The notes under the pieces are model-generated. The model had not been told where the DNA came from. It saw only the letters and a program-made list of their open reading frames with translations, and searched no databases. From the NCBI GenBank assembly GCA_020633495.1, contig JACKDR010000010.1, positions 186,001 to 250,000 on the forward strand: a stretch of 64,000 nucleotides of DNA. The letters run 5' to 3'. The translations under genes were made by a program, and so were the position numbers. The DNA comes from Kofleriaceae bacterium (lineage in GTDB: Bacteria; Myxococcota_A; Polyangia; Haliangiales; Haliangiaceae). How positions within the stretch are numbered: position 1 is the stretch's first letter; the number at the start of each line of letters is the position of its first letter. Positions 53,412 to 62,308 of this stretch are shown here, piece by piece.

Positions 53412-55625
53412 TCAGTCGAACAGGCCGTGGAACACGCTCGACGCCTGGTCCCCGACCCACGACGCGCCCGCCGAGGCGGCGTCCGCGGCGGCGCTGGCGC
53501 CACGGCGGGTGGCGCCCCACGCCTGGCTGGCGCCCTCCTGTACCGTCGACGCCGCCGACGACGCCGCCGAGGTGGTCGCGTCCCACGCCCGGCTGGCGCC
53601 GTCCTGCACCGTCGACGCCGCCGACGACGCCGCGGAGGTGGTCGCGTCCCACGCCCGGCTCGCCCCGTTCTGCACCGTGGCCGCGGCGTCGCTGGCGTGC
53701 TCGGTGGTCCAGTCCCAGGCCCGGCTCGCGCCCTCGGAGGTGGCGTCCCAGGCGCGTGACGCGGTGTCGGTGGTCGCGTCCCACGCCCGCCCCGCGGTGT
53801 CGGTGGTCGCGTCCCACGCCCGCCCCGCGGTGTCGGTGGTCGCGTCCCACGCCCGCGACGCCGCGTCGGTGGTCGCGTCCCACGCCCGCCCCGCGGTGTC
53901 GGTGGTCGCGTCCCACACCCGGCCCGCCGTATCGGTGGTCGCGTCCCACGCCCGGCTGGCGCCGCTCTCGACGGCGTCGACCGCGTTGCCGGCCTGCTCG
54001 CCGAGCCAGTCCCAGGCGCCGCCGACCGCCTGCCCGACCGAGCTGTCCTCGACCGAGTGGACGATGTTGCGCCCGATGCGCTGCACGACCTGCGGGATCA
54101 CCGGCAGCTGCGAGGCCTCGGCCTCGACGATGTCGCCGGCATCGACGTCGAGCGCGCGCTGCTGCGCGCGATCGTTGACCTCGGGATCGAAGTCGGGGAC
54201 GTACTGGTGCGCGGTCGCGGTCGGATCGGCGTGATCGGCGGCGGTGCTGTCGCCCTGCAGGATCGAGTCGACCTCGGCGTACGACGCCACCACGCCGCGG
54301 GCGGTGTGGGTGCGGTTGTCCTCGTTGCCCGCGGTCGCCCACTCGCCGTCGCCGGCCGCGTGCCACGGGATGCCGCCGTCGACGTTCGGGTTGTGGACGT
54401 CGACGCCGTCGCGGTTCATCTCGTTGTGGACGACGCTGGCCCGGATGTTGGCCTCCTTGGCGTCGGCCCAGTTCGCCCCCGGCAACATGTGATCGTCGGT
54501 GGAGTTGTTGTCCATCAGCTGCTGCTTGTCGAACTGGTGGCCGCCGGCGAAGCGGTCGGTCATGAAGTGCTGCGAGCTGGCCTCCATGGCCCGCGCCCGC
54601 CGCACCGCCTCGTCGTGCTCCGGCCCCGGCGGCAGCTCCTGGGCCCGCTGCGCCTGCTGCATCGCCATCTGATGGAAGGCGCCGTACGCGCCCATGTTGT
54701 TGTCGGTGCCTTCCTCGCTCTCGGTGCTGAAGTGGTTGGTGTTGCGCTCCGCGAGCTCGAGGAACGAGTACCCGGTGGTGGTCCCGCCCTCGGTGTGGAG
54801 GTGACGGCCCTGGGTGATCGACTCGAGATCGGCGGGGGCGCTGGGCTCGAAGCCCTCACCGCCGTGGTGCTCGATCGCGTCGGTGACGCCGGCCTGCTCC
54901 TGCCGCACGTGGGCCAGGATCTGGTCCATCTCCTCGGGATCGGCGTTGTCCATGGCCTCGAAGGCGGCGGCCGGATCGAAGTGCTCGCGGCCGTCGGGGC
55001 CGGTGGTGTAGGCGCCGTAGAAGTCGCCCATCATCGCGGTGATCTCGCCGGGGCTGACGGTGCGGCCGTTGGTCAGCCGGATCCCCTGCTGCATCCGGCC
55101 CGCCATGCCGTCGTCGACGTCCATGCCGGAGGCGCGCGCCCGGGCGACCGCGCCGTCGACGGCGTCGGCGTGCTCGCCGGCCTCGAAGCGATGGATCCGC
55201 GCGGTGCCGCCGTGCGCGGGCGCCAGCCGCGGCGCCGGTCCCCGGGCGCCGCCGGCGACGAAGTCGCGGAACGCGCCCGACGCGGCGTGCGCCGCCGACT
55301 CCCCGGCGTCGTCGCGACCGCCGTCGATCAGCTTGTCGCCGGAGCCGCCGCCGGCGAGCGCGTGCGCGACCTCGTGCGCGATGACCTCCATCGAGAACGG
55401 ATCGGAGACGTCCTCCCGGATGTCGCTGCCGAGCGAGATCGTGCGGCCGATGGTGTGGGCCCGCGCGCCGAGGGCGTGGTTGGTGGCGTCGTCGCCGCGC
55501 ACGACGTCGAGGCCGTCGAGCGACGAGCCGAAGCTCTCGCCGAGGATCGAGTTGACGGGCTCGGAGAACGGGCCGCTGGCGAAGCCGCCGCCGGACCCCG
55601 ATCCGGAATCTGCGTCGTGGGACAT
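53412..55625 (-). CDS. DUF4157 effector-like protein with C-terminal Trp-containing 11-residue repeats
   Basis: This is a 737-aa protein without a signal peptide. The N-terminal part (about 20-95) is a DUF4157 domain with HEVAH (84-88), typical of effectors loaded into extracellular contractile injection systems. The middle has a probable His-rich hydrolase core: QHFMTDRFAGGHQFDKQQLM, resembling the zinc-dependent phospholipase C/nuclease group. The C-terminal third (about 550-715) is made of seven contiguous 11-residue units of the type GRAWDATTDTA followed by 22-residue variants, each with one Trp, giving an amphipathic helix of the LEA/apolipoprotein kind that could bind or pierce membranes. 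GGAGGT lies three bases before ATG 55625. A chaperone-like gene lies just upstream. Confidence 0.8.
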   Translation of the reverse strand: MSHDADSGSGSGGGFASGPFSEPVNSILGESFGSSLDGLDVVRGDDATNHALGARAHTIGRTISLGSDIREDVSDPFSMEVIAHEVAHALAGGGSGDKLIDGGRDDAGESAAHAASGAFRDFVAGGARGPAPRLAPAHGGTARIHRFEAGEHADAVDGAVARARASGMDVDDGMAGRMQQGIRLTNGRTVSPGEITAMMGDFYGAYTTGPDGREHFDPAAAFEAMDNADPEEMDQILAHVRQEQAGVTDAIEHHGGEGFEPSAPADLESITQGRHLHTEGGTTTGYSFLELAERNTNHFSTESEEGTDNNMGAYGAFHQMAMQQAQRAQELPPGPEHDEAVRRARAMEASSQHFMTDRFAGGHQFDKQQLMDNNSTDDHMLPGANWADAKEANIRASVVHNEMNRDGVDVHNPNVDGGIPWHAAGDGEWATAGNEDNRTHTARGVVASYAEVDSILQGDSTAADHADPTATAHQYVPDFDPEVNDRAQQRALDVDAGDIVEAEASQLPVIPQVVQRIGRNIVHSVEDSSVGQAVGGAWDWLGEQAGNAVDAVESGASRAWDATTDTAGRVWDATTDTAGRAWDATTDAASRAWDATTDTAGRAWDATTDTAGRAWDATTDTASRAWDATSEGASRAWDWTTEHASDAAATVQNGASRAWDATTSAASSAASTVQDGASRAWDATTSAASSAASTVQEGASQAWGATRRGASAAADAASAGASWVGDQASSVFHGLFD

Positions 55626-55658
55626 GGGACCTCCGGGGTGGTACGGCCGCGGCGGCGG

Positions 55659-56150
55659 TCAGCTTCCCTCGGCGTAGAAGTGCGCTGCGCGCGATTGAGC
55701 GTAATCCTTGTAGATCTCGGCGATCTCGGCGCCGGCACGGCCGCTCGCGACCGCCTGGAAGCTGGCCGCGAACTCCTTGGCGTTGGCGAGCACGCCCTTG
55801 GCCAGGCGGTTGAGGACGTCGACGTCGACGCCGGCGAACACCGGCGTCGCGACCCGGTAGTAGAGCCGGCGGCGCAGGTGATCGAGGCCGAAGCCGGTGA
55901 CCGGCAGGTGGTGGTTGACGCGCACCACCGCGTGCTCGAGCTCGTCCATGCGCTCCGCCGGCAGATCCTCGAGGACGTACTGGCGCACGGTGACGAACGG
56001 GACCGAGGTCTCCCAGCGGAACACCAGCGGCCCCGGCAGCGCGGTGTTGCTCTGCAGCTCGACCTCGCGGCTGGACACCACGGCGCGGTGCGGGACCTTC
56101 AGCTTCTCGAGCGCGCTGACGAACTCGTCGAACGAGTGGACGACCGGCAT
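55659..56150 (-). CDS. YbjN/type III secretion chaperone-like protein
   Basis: This 163-aa alpha/beta protein resembles the YbjN and type III secretion chaperone-like (TY-Chap) fold. The first helix is SFDEFVSALEKLKVPHRAV, strands include GPLVFRWETSVPFVTVRQYV, RMDELEHAVVRVNHHLPVTG and HLRRRLYYRVATPVF, and the last helix contains LANAKEFAASFQAVA. It is encoded 33 bp upstream of the DUF4157 protein on the same strand, as chaperones for secreted effectors often are. Its likely job is to keep the effector soluble or to help load it. The start at ATG 56150 fits the fold. Confidence 0.7.
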   Translation of the reverse strand: MPVVHSFDEFVSALEKLKVPHRAVVSSREVELQSNTALPGPLVFRWETSVPFVTVRQYVLEDLPAERMDELEHAVVRVNHHLPVTGFGLDHLRRRLYYRVATPVFAGVDVDVLNRLAKGVLANAKEFAASFQAVASGRAGAEIAEIYKDYAQSRAAHFYAEGS

Positions 56151-56317
56151 CGCGGGGATGTTGGCACGAGTCGCGGGCGACGTGGCGCGGTGGTTGCGGC
56201 GGGCCGCGTCATCTCCGGATCCCTGATCCCGCGGCCAGGGACCGGTGGCCCGACGGGCCGGCGCGCCGCCAGGCCGTCGGGCCGGTGGTACCGGTCACGC
56301 GCGATCGCGCGCCGCGG

Positions 56318-56323
56318 TACCCT
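56318..56323 (+). promoter_or_regulatory. -10 element TACCCT of a leaderless gene
   Basis: TACCCT, six bases, then ATG 56330. Confidence 0.5.
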
Positions 56324-56329
56324 GCCCCC

Positions 56330-56593
56330 ATGCCGCCGTCGCCGCCCGACGCCCGCGCCCGGTTCGAGGCCGTCGTCACGTCGCTGGCGGCCAAGCGCGA
56401 CGCCCTCCGCGCCCGCGGCGACGACATCGTCGCGCAGACGCTCGACGGCATCCTCGCCAGGCTCGACGCCGAGCGGGCCGCGGTGGTCGCGCGCCCCGAC
56501 CGCAGCGGCGACGACGCCGCCTACGAGGACATGATCGATCGCGCGGCCGCGATCGGGCAGTACGCCGACCTCGCGCTGTCGCGGCGGGGCTGA
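56330..56593 (+). CDS. Small helical protein, function unknown
   Basis: This 87-aa soluble protein, rich in Ala, Arg and Asp, is predicted to form two or three helices: RARFEAVVTSLAAKRDALRA, DIVAQTLDGILARLDAERAA and AYEDMIDRAAAIGQYADLAL. No family is recognised. The start is supported by TACCCT exactly six bases upstream of ATG 56330. It is divergent from the chaperone-like gene; the small gap between them is shared by both promoters. Confidence 0.6.
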   Translation: MPPSPPDARARFEAVVTSLAAKRDALRARGDDIVAQTLDGILARLDAERAAVVARPDRSGDDAAYEDMIDRAAAIGQYADLALSRRG

Positions 56594-56699
56594 CCGCGGC
56601 CGGGCGACGGGCCGCGCGCGCCGCGCCCGGCGTCACGACGCGCCGGGCGCTGGCTCGCCGGTGGCCGGCGCGCCCGGCCGCGCTATCCTCGCCACGCGC

Positions 56700-57557
56700 A
56701 TGTCCGACCCGCTCGTCGCCCGGCCCGATCACACCGCGATCCGCGTCGCCCTGTGGCGCGCGCTGCACGTCCTGATCGACGCGCCACCGCACGTGCTCGA
56801 CGACGTCGTCGGGCTCCGCATCGCGGCGCCCGACGACGGCTGGCGCGACCGCCCCGACATGCACCCCGAAGGCACCCGGCCGTTCCGGGCGTCGATCGTG
56901 GCCCGCGCCCGCTTCATCGAGGATCTCGTCGCGGCCGAGGCCGAGCGCGGCGTCGACCAGTACGTCATCCTCGGCGCCGGGCTCGACACCTTCGCGCAGC
57001 GACGCCCGCAGCTCGCGGCGCGCCTCGCCGTCTTCGAGGTCGATCGGCCCGCCACCCAGGCGTGGAAGCGGCAGCGCCTGATCGAGCTCGGCCTCGGCGT
57101 GCCCGCCGGGCTGCACCTGGTGCCGGTCGACTTCGAGGCCGGCGCGTCGCTGTGGGACGAGCTCGCGCGCGCCGGCTTCGACGCGCGTCGCCCCGCGGTC
57201 GTGACCTCGACCGGCGTCAGCATGTACCTCACCCGCGACGCCAACGCCGCGACGCTGCGGCAGGTCGCGGCGCTGGCGCCGGGCTCGACCTTCGCGATGT
57301 CGTTCCTGCTGCCGCCGGAGCTCGCCGCCGCCGAGCTGCGCCCGGGGCTCGAGCGCTCGGCGCAGGGCGCGCGCGCCGCCGGCACCCCGTTCGTCAGCTT
57401 CTTCGCGCCCGACGACATCCTCGCGATGGCGCGCGACGCCGGCTTCCGCGACCCCCGCCACGTCTCCGGCGACGACCTCGCGGCGCGCTACTTCGCCGGC
57501 CGCGCCGACGGTATGCGCACGTACGCCGGCGAGGAGCTGCTGGTCGCGACCACCTAG
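56700..57557 (+). CDS. Leucine carboxyl methyltransferase-like SAM-dependent methyltransferase
   Basis: This 285-aa class I SAM-dependent methyltransferase belongs to the PPM1/LCMT family that includes bacterial natural-product O-methyltransferases. Family blocks are FIEDLVAAEAERGVDQYVIL followed directly by the SAM motif GAGLDTFAQR, then FEVDRPATQAWKRQRLIEL, LHLVPVDFEAGASLWDELAR, VTSTGVSMYLTRDANAATL and FFAPDDILAMARDAGFRDPR. It likely methylates a carboxyl or hydroxyl group of a small molecule. TATCCT lies ten bases upstream of ATG 56700. The substrate is unknown. Confidence 0.88.
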   Translation: MSDPLVARPDHTAIRVALWRALHVLIDAPPHVLDDVVGLRIAAPDDGWRDRPDMHPEGTRPFRASIVARARFIEDLVAAEAERGVDQYVILGAGLDTFAQRRPQLAARLAVFEVDRPATQAWKRQRLIELGLGVPAGLHLVPVDFEAGASLWDELARAGFDARRPAVVTSTGVSMYLTRDANAATLRQVAALAPGSTFAMSFLLPPELAAAELRPGLERSAQGARAAGTPFVSFFAPDDILAMARDAGFRDPRHVSGDDLAARYFAGRADGMRTYAGEELLVATT

Positions 57558-57645
57558 CCTCGGCGGTGCGACCGCCGCCCCGACGTCGGGGACCTGCCGA
57601 CACCGGCGCCTCGACATCGCGATTCCGTCGCCCCGCCGCCGGGCG

Positions 57646-57651
57646 TACCCT
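57646..57651 (+). promoter_or_regulatory. -10 element TACCCT of a leaderless gene
   Basis: TACCCT, six bases, then ATG 57658. Confidence 0.5.
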
Positions 57652-57657
57652 GGTCGC

Positions 57658-59352
57658 ATGAGGGTCCTCGTCGGCGCGCTCGCGCTGTGTCTCGTCGCGT
57701 GTGGTCACGACCATGGCTCGGGCGGCGACGGTGGTGGCGGCGTCGATGCCGGCGGCACCGGCGGCGTCGACGGCGGCGTCGACACCACCCACCCGTTCGC
57801 GAGCGGCAGCCTGGTCATCCCGATGGACCTGTCGTACCAGGCCACCGGCATGTTCCAGGCCTACGGCCTCGTCTACCAGCTGACCCGCCAAGGCGTGCGC
57901 GTCTACTGGGTGATCGATCCCGACAAGACCTACCACGCCGCCGACTGCGACACGCCGGGCGACGAGTGCGCGTGGGACTGCGACGTCGAAGGCTCGGGCG
58001 TGAAGTGCCCATACCCGACGGCGAGCCCCGACTTCGCCGTCGCCACCGACTGGGTCTGGGACGACCGCGAGACCGCCACGCCGGGCAGCGCCGTCGGCAC
58101 CCACGCCTATCGCGGCGGGCCGTTCGTCATCGACGCCGCCGATCGCGACGCCGCGCTCGCGATCATCGACGCCTGGAACGATCCGACGATGTGGACCGCC
58201 AACCCGTGGGCGGAGCGCACCGTCTTCCATGTCGTCACGGTCCACGAGACCACCGCCCCGTTCGTCGGCAACCTCGGGCGCACGCTGACCTCGGCGCCGT
58301 CGATCGCCGTGTTCGCCGACGGCAACGAGGACATCGCCACCGGCTACCTGCGCGCCGCCGGCATCCCGCAGTCGTCGGGCGCCGAGTTCCCGTCCGGCCA
58401 CTGCGGCAACGACACCTGTGGCCCCGGCACCGCCAACCCCGACCTGCTCACCGAGGAGGCGATCGCCGGCGACCTCGGCACCTGCGACGCACCCAACAAC
58501 GACCACACCAACGGCGCGCTGTTCCGCCCCGACGGCTCGCCGGCGTACTGCCAGATCATGTCGATGCACTGGGGCGTCAACGAGCGCGAGCGGATCCAGT
58601 GCGACGGCGGCAACTGCCCGGCCACCCAGGCGCAGTGCACCGGCCAGCAGTTCACGTTCAACGGCCACGAGGTCGTCGCCGAGGTCCGCGCGTTCCTCGG
58701 CTTCGACACCCACTTCTTCGCCGAGTGCCAGGCGGTCGACGCCTACGAGAACCTGGTGCCCAACCCGGACTGGCCCTACCTCGACGACGACGGCCGCGAC
58801 GGTCACTTCCTGACCACGACCGGGACGCCGCCACTGTGCCCGACCGGCACCTGCGCCGATCCCGACTACCACTGCGAGCAGGGCGCCTGCGCCGGCCAGG
58901 ACTGCTGCATGCCGACGCCCGGGACCTGGCAGAACCTGCCCGGCTACGAGGTCTCGACCCAGCCGGCGACCGGCACCGTGCAGGTGCTGCGGCCGGAGAT
59001 CCCGTACAACCAGTTCGACGGCGAGTTCGGCACCACCAATGGCAGCGAGCCGTCGTTCAACCTCAGCGCGTACCTGGGCACCACGTACAAGAACAACCGT
59101 CAGGTCACGCTCTTGACCGGCCCCGACGGCCCCGGCGATCAGGACCTGTGGATGTCGGGCTACCTCGACGGCTGCGGCGACATCATCCTCAAGCCGGGCG
59201 AGCCCGCCAGCGCCGCCGGCTGCGAGGGCAAGGTCAGCTACCTCGGCGGCCACAAGTACAGCACCAACGTGCCGGTGACCTCCGGCTCCCAGGCCCAGGG
59301 CACGCGGCTGTTCCTCAACGCGCTCTTCGAGGCGCAGTGCGCCGGTAACTGA
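57658..59352 (+). CDS. Large Cys-rich secreted lipoprotein, function unknown
   Basis: This 564-aa lipoprotein has signal VLVGALALCLVAC with lipobox LVAC, then a Gly/Asp-rich linker. The mature protein begins GSLVIPMDLSYQATGMFQAY, followed by LVYQLTRQGVRVYWVIDPDK. It contains many cysteines in pairs, for instance DCDTPGDECAWDCD, HCGNDTCGPG, CPTGTCADPDYHCEQGACAG and CCMP, which suggests disulfide-bonded modules. The C-terminus has GKVSYLGGHKYSTNVPVT and TRLFLNALFEAQC. The IPMD...YQATGMFQAYGL start is a conserved myxobacterial type of exported protein whose function I do not know. The leaderless TACCCT supports ATG 57658. Confidence 0.75.
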   Translation: MRVLVGALALCLVACGHDHGSGGDGGGGVDAGGTGGVDGGVDTTHPFASGSLVIPMDLSYQATGMFQAYGLVYQLTRQGVRVYWVIDPDKTYHAADCDTPGDECAWDCDVEGSGVKCPYPTASPDFAVATDWVWDDRETATPGSAVGTHAYRGGPFVIDAADRDAALAIIDAWNDPTMWTANPWAERTVFHVVTVHETTAPFVGNLGRTLTSAPSIAVFADGNEDIATGYLRAAGIPQSSGAEFPSGHCGNDTCGPGTANPDLLTEEAIAGDLGTCDAPNNDHTNGALFRPDGSPAYCQIMSMHWGVNERERIQCDGGNCPATQAQCTGQQFTFNGHEVVAEVRAFLGFDTHFFAECQAVDAYENLVPNPDWPYLDDDGRDGHFLTTTGTPPLCPTGTCADPDYHCEQGACAGQDCCMPTPGTWQNLPGYEVSTQPATGTVQVLRPEIPYNQFDGEFGTTNGSEPSFNLSAYLGTTYKNNRQVTLLTGPDGPGDQDLWMSGYLDGCGDIILKPGEPASAAGCEGKVSYLGGHKYSTNVPVTSGSQAQGTRLFLNALFEAQCAGN

Positions 59353-59396
59353 TCGAACGTCGACGCGCTGGCCCGGGCGATGCACGCCCTCCAACC

Positions 59397-59753
59397 ATGC
59401 CGACCCCACTGCTGCACTGGGAGCTGATGGTCGATGACGTCGAGCGCACGCGCGACTTCTACCGGAAGGTGCTGGGCTGGACGTTCTCGGCGGAGGGACC
59501 CGAGTACACGATGATCGACGCGGGCGCCCCGCCGGGCGGCGGCCTGATGGCGCGTCCGCCGGGCGCGCCGGCCGCGCTCAACGTCTACTTCGGCGTCGCC
59601 GACCTCGATCGCACGCTGCACGACGCGGTCGAGGCTGGCGCCCGCGTGATCGTGCCTCGCACCGAGATCCCGCCCGGCTGGTTCGCGATGTTCCTCGATC
59701 TCGACGGCATCCCCGTCGGCGTGATGCAGCTGCGCGCCGCACCGCCGGGGTGA
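59397..59753 (+). CDS. VOC (glyoxalase/dioxygenase-like) protein
   Basis: This 118-aa vicinal-oxygen-chelate fold protein has the paired beta-alpha-beta-beta-beta modules: LHWELMVDDVERTRDFYRKV, LGWTFSAEGPEYTMIDAG, then NVYFGVADLDRTLHDAVEAG and FAMFLDLDGIPVGVMQ. His7 and Glu9 may act as metal ligands. The family includes glyoxalase I and antibiotic-resistance and epimerase-like proteins; no substrate is implied. It is convergent with the PEBP gene, with ten bases between them. Confidence 0.85.
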   Translation: MPTPLLHWELMVDDVERTRDFYRKVLGWTFSAEGPEYTMIDAGAPPGGGLMARPPGAPAALNVYFGVADLDRTLHDAVEAGARVIVPRTEIPPGWFAMFLDLDGIPVGVMQLRAAPPG

Positions 59754-59762
59754 CCGGCGCGG

Positions 59763-60224
59763 CTAGCGCTGGCCGTGCCGTTCGTAGGTGCCGGTGAGGC
59801 GCGCCTCGGCGAGCACGTGGCCGCGCATCGCGTGCTCGACGTCGCGCTTGGTGGCGTGGTCGAGCTCGAGCGTGCGGTCGAGGGCGTAGAGCTTGAAGAC
59901 GTAGCGATGGCGGCCGCGTGGCGGCGACGGCCCCATCCACGCGGCCTGGTTCCAGTCGTTGAGGCCGACGTGCCCCGGGGGCCGATCGACGCCCTCGGGC
60001 AGCCCGTCGCCGTCGGGCGGCAGGTCGGTGACGACCCAGTGGACCCAGGTCATGACCGGCTGCGCCGGGTCGGGCGCGTCGGGATCGTCGACGATCAGCG
60101 CCAGGCTGCGAGCGCCCGCAGGCACGTCGCGCCAGGCCAGCGGGGGCGACAGGTCGACGCCGTCCTGGGTGTACTGCGACGGGATGGCTCCGCCTTCGCG
60201 GAACGCGGTCGAGGTCAACAACAT
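59763..60224 (-). CDS. YbhB/YbcL-type PEBP family protein
   Basis: This 153-aa cytoplasmic phosphatidylethanolamine-binding-like protein of the YbhB/YbcL group has the conserved AIPSQYTQDGVDLSPPLAW, LALIVDDPDAPDPAQPVMTW, VHWVVTDLPPD and HRYVFKLYALDRTLELDH blocks, which include the ligand-binding Asp-Pro-Asp-Ala-Pro and the second His. It usually acts as a small-ligand-binding protein of unknown substrate. GGAGGT four bases upstream fixes ATG 60224. It is divergent from the patatin gene. Confidence 0.92.
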   Translation of the reverse strand: MLLTSTAFREGGAIPSQYTQDGVDLSPPLAWRDVPAGARSLALIVDDPDAPDPAQPVMTWVHWVVTDLPPDGDGLPEGVDRPPGHVGLNDWNQAAWMGPSPPRGRHRYVFKLYALDRTLELDHATKRDVEHAMRGHVLAEARLTGTYERHGQR

Positions 60225-60364
60225 GGGCACCTCCCGACGACGATCTCGACGCAAGCGCCATGCCGGACGGCGCCGCGGCCGCGCGCACCGCTTGCGCGGT
60301 CGCGCCCGCGCCCGCGCCGCGTGACGCGCCGTGAGGTGGCACACCGCTTGCCATCGAAAGGATC

Positions 60365-61516
60365 GTGGACCCAGCGCTCGGACTCGTGCTCACCGGCGGC
60401 GGCGCGCGCGCCGCGTACCAGGTCGGCGCGCTGCGCGCGCTCGCCGAGCAGACGTGCGCGTGCTGCCCGTTCGGCGTGATCGCGGGGGCCTCGGCGGGCG
60501 CGATCAACGGCACCGCGATCGCCGGCACCGCGGACGACTTCGCCGGCGGCGCGGCCCGCCTCGAGGCGACGTGGCGCGCGATCGCGCCGGACAGCATCTA
60601 CGCCACCGACGTGCCCCGGCTCGCCGAGATCGGCGCCGACTGGCTGCGCCAGCTCGCCGGCGGCGGCCACCTCGGCGGTCACGCCAACGCGCTCCTCGAC
60701 ACCGCGCCGCTGCGCGCGCTGCTCGGCGACGCCCTGCCGCTGGCGCGCATCCCCGAGCTGATCGCGGCCGGGCACCTGCGCGGCGTCGCGGTCACCGCGA
60801 CCAGCTACGACACCGGCGCCGCGGTGACGTTCTTCGACGGCGTGCCCGAGCTGGAGCCGTGGCAGCGGACCGGGCGGATCGCCCGGCGGGCGACGCTGAC
60901 CGTCGACCACGTCCTGGCGTCGGCCGCGATCCCCGTGTTCTTCCCGCCGATCCACGTCGACGGCGCGCCCTACGCCGACGGCTGCGTCCGCCTGACCGCG
61001 CCGCTGTCGCCGGCGATCCGCATGGGGGCGCAGCGCATCATCGGCATCGGCATCCACGAGGTGACGCCGCCGACCGTGCCGGTGCCCGCCGACCCGCCGC
61101 ACTCGCCGACGCCCGCCGAGATCGCGGGCGTCCTGCTGGACGCCGTGTTCCTCGACTCCCTCGAGGCCGACGCCGAGCGCTTGATCCGGATCAACACCAC
61201 GCTGGCGGCGATGACGCCGGCGCAGCGGCGGACGCTGTCGCTGCGGCCGATCCCGCTGCTGGTGCTGCAGCCGTCGCTGGACCTGGGACGACTGGCGGTC
61301 GAGCAGTACCACCAGATGCCGTGGGCGCTGCGCTACCTGCTGGCCGGCATCGGCGCCGACGGCCAGCGCGGCTGGGACCTGCTCAGCTACCTCGCCTTCG
61401 TCCCGGTCTACATCGACCGGCTCATCGACCTCGGGTACCGCGACACCACGGCACGGCGCGACGAGATCGCGCGGTTCCTCGACGGCGACGCGGCGCCCGC
61501 GGCGCGGGCCGGCTGA
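60365..61516 (+). CDS. Patatin-like phospholipase
   Basis: This 383-aa lipid acyl hydrolase has the oxyanion loop TGGGARAAYQVGAL. The nucleophile Ser is in the GASAGA motif (G-x-S-x-G) and the catalytic Asp in YADGC (DG[GA]-type, here Asp-Gly-Cys). It is likely to release fatty acids from phospholipids. No signal peptide is seen, so it acts in the cytoplasm or is exported another way. GTG 60365 with AAGGAT just upstream is the start. An unrelated FNR-box look-alike (61181-61194) falls inside this coding sequence. Confidence 0.88.
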   Translation: MDPALGLVLTGGGARAAYQVGALRALAEQTCACCPFGVIAGASAGAINGTAIAGTADDFAGGAARLEATWRAIAPDSIYATDVPRLAEIGADWLRQLAGGGHLGGHANALLDTAPLRALLGDALPLARIPELIAAGHLRGVAVTATSYDTGAAVTFFDGVPELEPWQRTGRIARRATLTVDHVLASAAIPVFFPPIHVDGAPYADGCVRLTAPLSPAIRMGAQRIIGIGIHEVTPPTVPVPADPPHSPTPAEIAGVLLDAVFLDSLEADAERLIRINTTLAAMTPAQRRTLSLRPIPLLVLQPSLDLGRLAVEQYHQMPWALRYLLAGIGADGQRGWDLLSYLAFVPVYIDRLIDLGYRDTTARRDEIARFLDGDAAPAARAG

Positions 61517-61687
61517 CGATCCCCACCGCGAACGTCCTTCCGGAGGCCACCGCCGACCGCGCATCGATTTCGCGCGTTCGCCGGCGATCGCGCCGCGGTC
61601 GACACGACGGCCGGCGGCCGGCCGCGGGGCCGGCCCGTCGGTGCGGGCGCGCCGGTTCGCGCGTTCGCCGCCGGCCTCCGGCGACCG

Positions 61688-62101
61688 CTACCCCTTGGCG
61701 GGGAAGTACGCGGTCGCGCGCTTGGCGCCCTTGGACCGGATCACCTTGTCGGCCAGGAGCTTCTTGATGGGCAGCGCGAGGTCCTTGGTCGAGGTCCCCA
61801 GCTCCCGGTTGATCTGCTCGACGCGCAGGCCCGGGTTCCTGGTGATGAACGCGGCGATCCGCCCGGTCAGGGCGTCGAGCTCGGCCTGGGTCCGCTTGGC
61901 GCCCCGGGCGCGCGGCGCCGCGACGGGGGCCTTGCGGGCCGGCGGGCGGTCGGCGCCGCCACGACTGACCGGCACCAGGTCGTCGGTCAGGCCGCCGAGC
62001 CGGGCCTGCACCGTCTCGATGACGAGGCGCTGCACGATCTCCACGATCTCACGGGTGGCGTGCTCGAGGACGCGCTGGATCTCTGCTCTGGGGTCTTGCA
62101 T
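61688..62101 (-). CDS. Winged-helix DNA-binding protein, probable
   Basis: This 137-aa protein has an N-terminal amphipathic helix (IQRVLEHATREIVEIVQRLV), then a basic, Ala/Arg-rich linker. A C-terminal winged helix-like domain reads LTGRIAAFITRNPGLRVEQI, NRELGTSTKDLALPIKKLLA and KVIRSKGAKRATAYF, the latter like a wing. Similar short proteins are frequent in myxobacteria and are annotated as histone-like or transcription regulators. The ATG at 62101 was chosen; an in-frame N-terminal extension is possible but Arg-rich. The CTTGATCGATCAAG palindrome 18 bp upstream may be its operator. Confidence 0.7.
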   Translation of the reverse strand: MQDPRAEIQRVLEHATREIVEIVQRLVIETVQARLGGLTDDLVPVSRGGADRPPARKAPVAAPRARGAKRTQAELDALTGRIAAFITRNPGLRVEQINRELGTSTKDLALPIKKLLADKVIRSKGAKRATAYFPAKG

Positions 62102-62118
62102 GGGCGGGGCACCGTGGC

Positions 62119-62132
62119 CTTGATCGATCAAG
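62119..62132. promoter_or_regulatory. Perfect 14-bp palindrome upstream of the winged-helix gene
   Basis: CTTGATCGATCAAG is fully self-complementary and lies 18 bp upstream of the gene starting at 62101 (read leftward). It resembles TTGA/TCAA half-sites but with only four bases between them, not six, so it is not an FNR box. It could be an autoregulatory operator. Confidence 0.35.
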
Positions 62133-62308
62133 CGCCGACGATACGTCACGGGTCCGCGCGCCTCCAGTCGCGATCGCAGGTTGCCACCGGCCCCGGCCGC
62201 CGGGAGCGCCGCGAAGGCAACGTCCCGGGCGAACGCCACCGCTCGCCGTATCGCCGGTGGAGGCCGTCCGATACCATGCCCGGACGATCTCGAAGGGGGA
62301 ACTCTGTA

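Noticed and set aside
61181..61194. TTGATCCGGATCAA, a perfect match to the FNR consensus
   Set aside because: It lies inside the patatin coding sequence (codons for Leu-Ile-Arg-Ile-Asn), far from any promoter, so it is probably coincidental.
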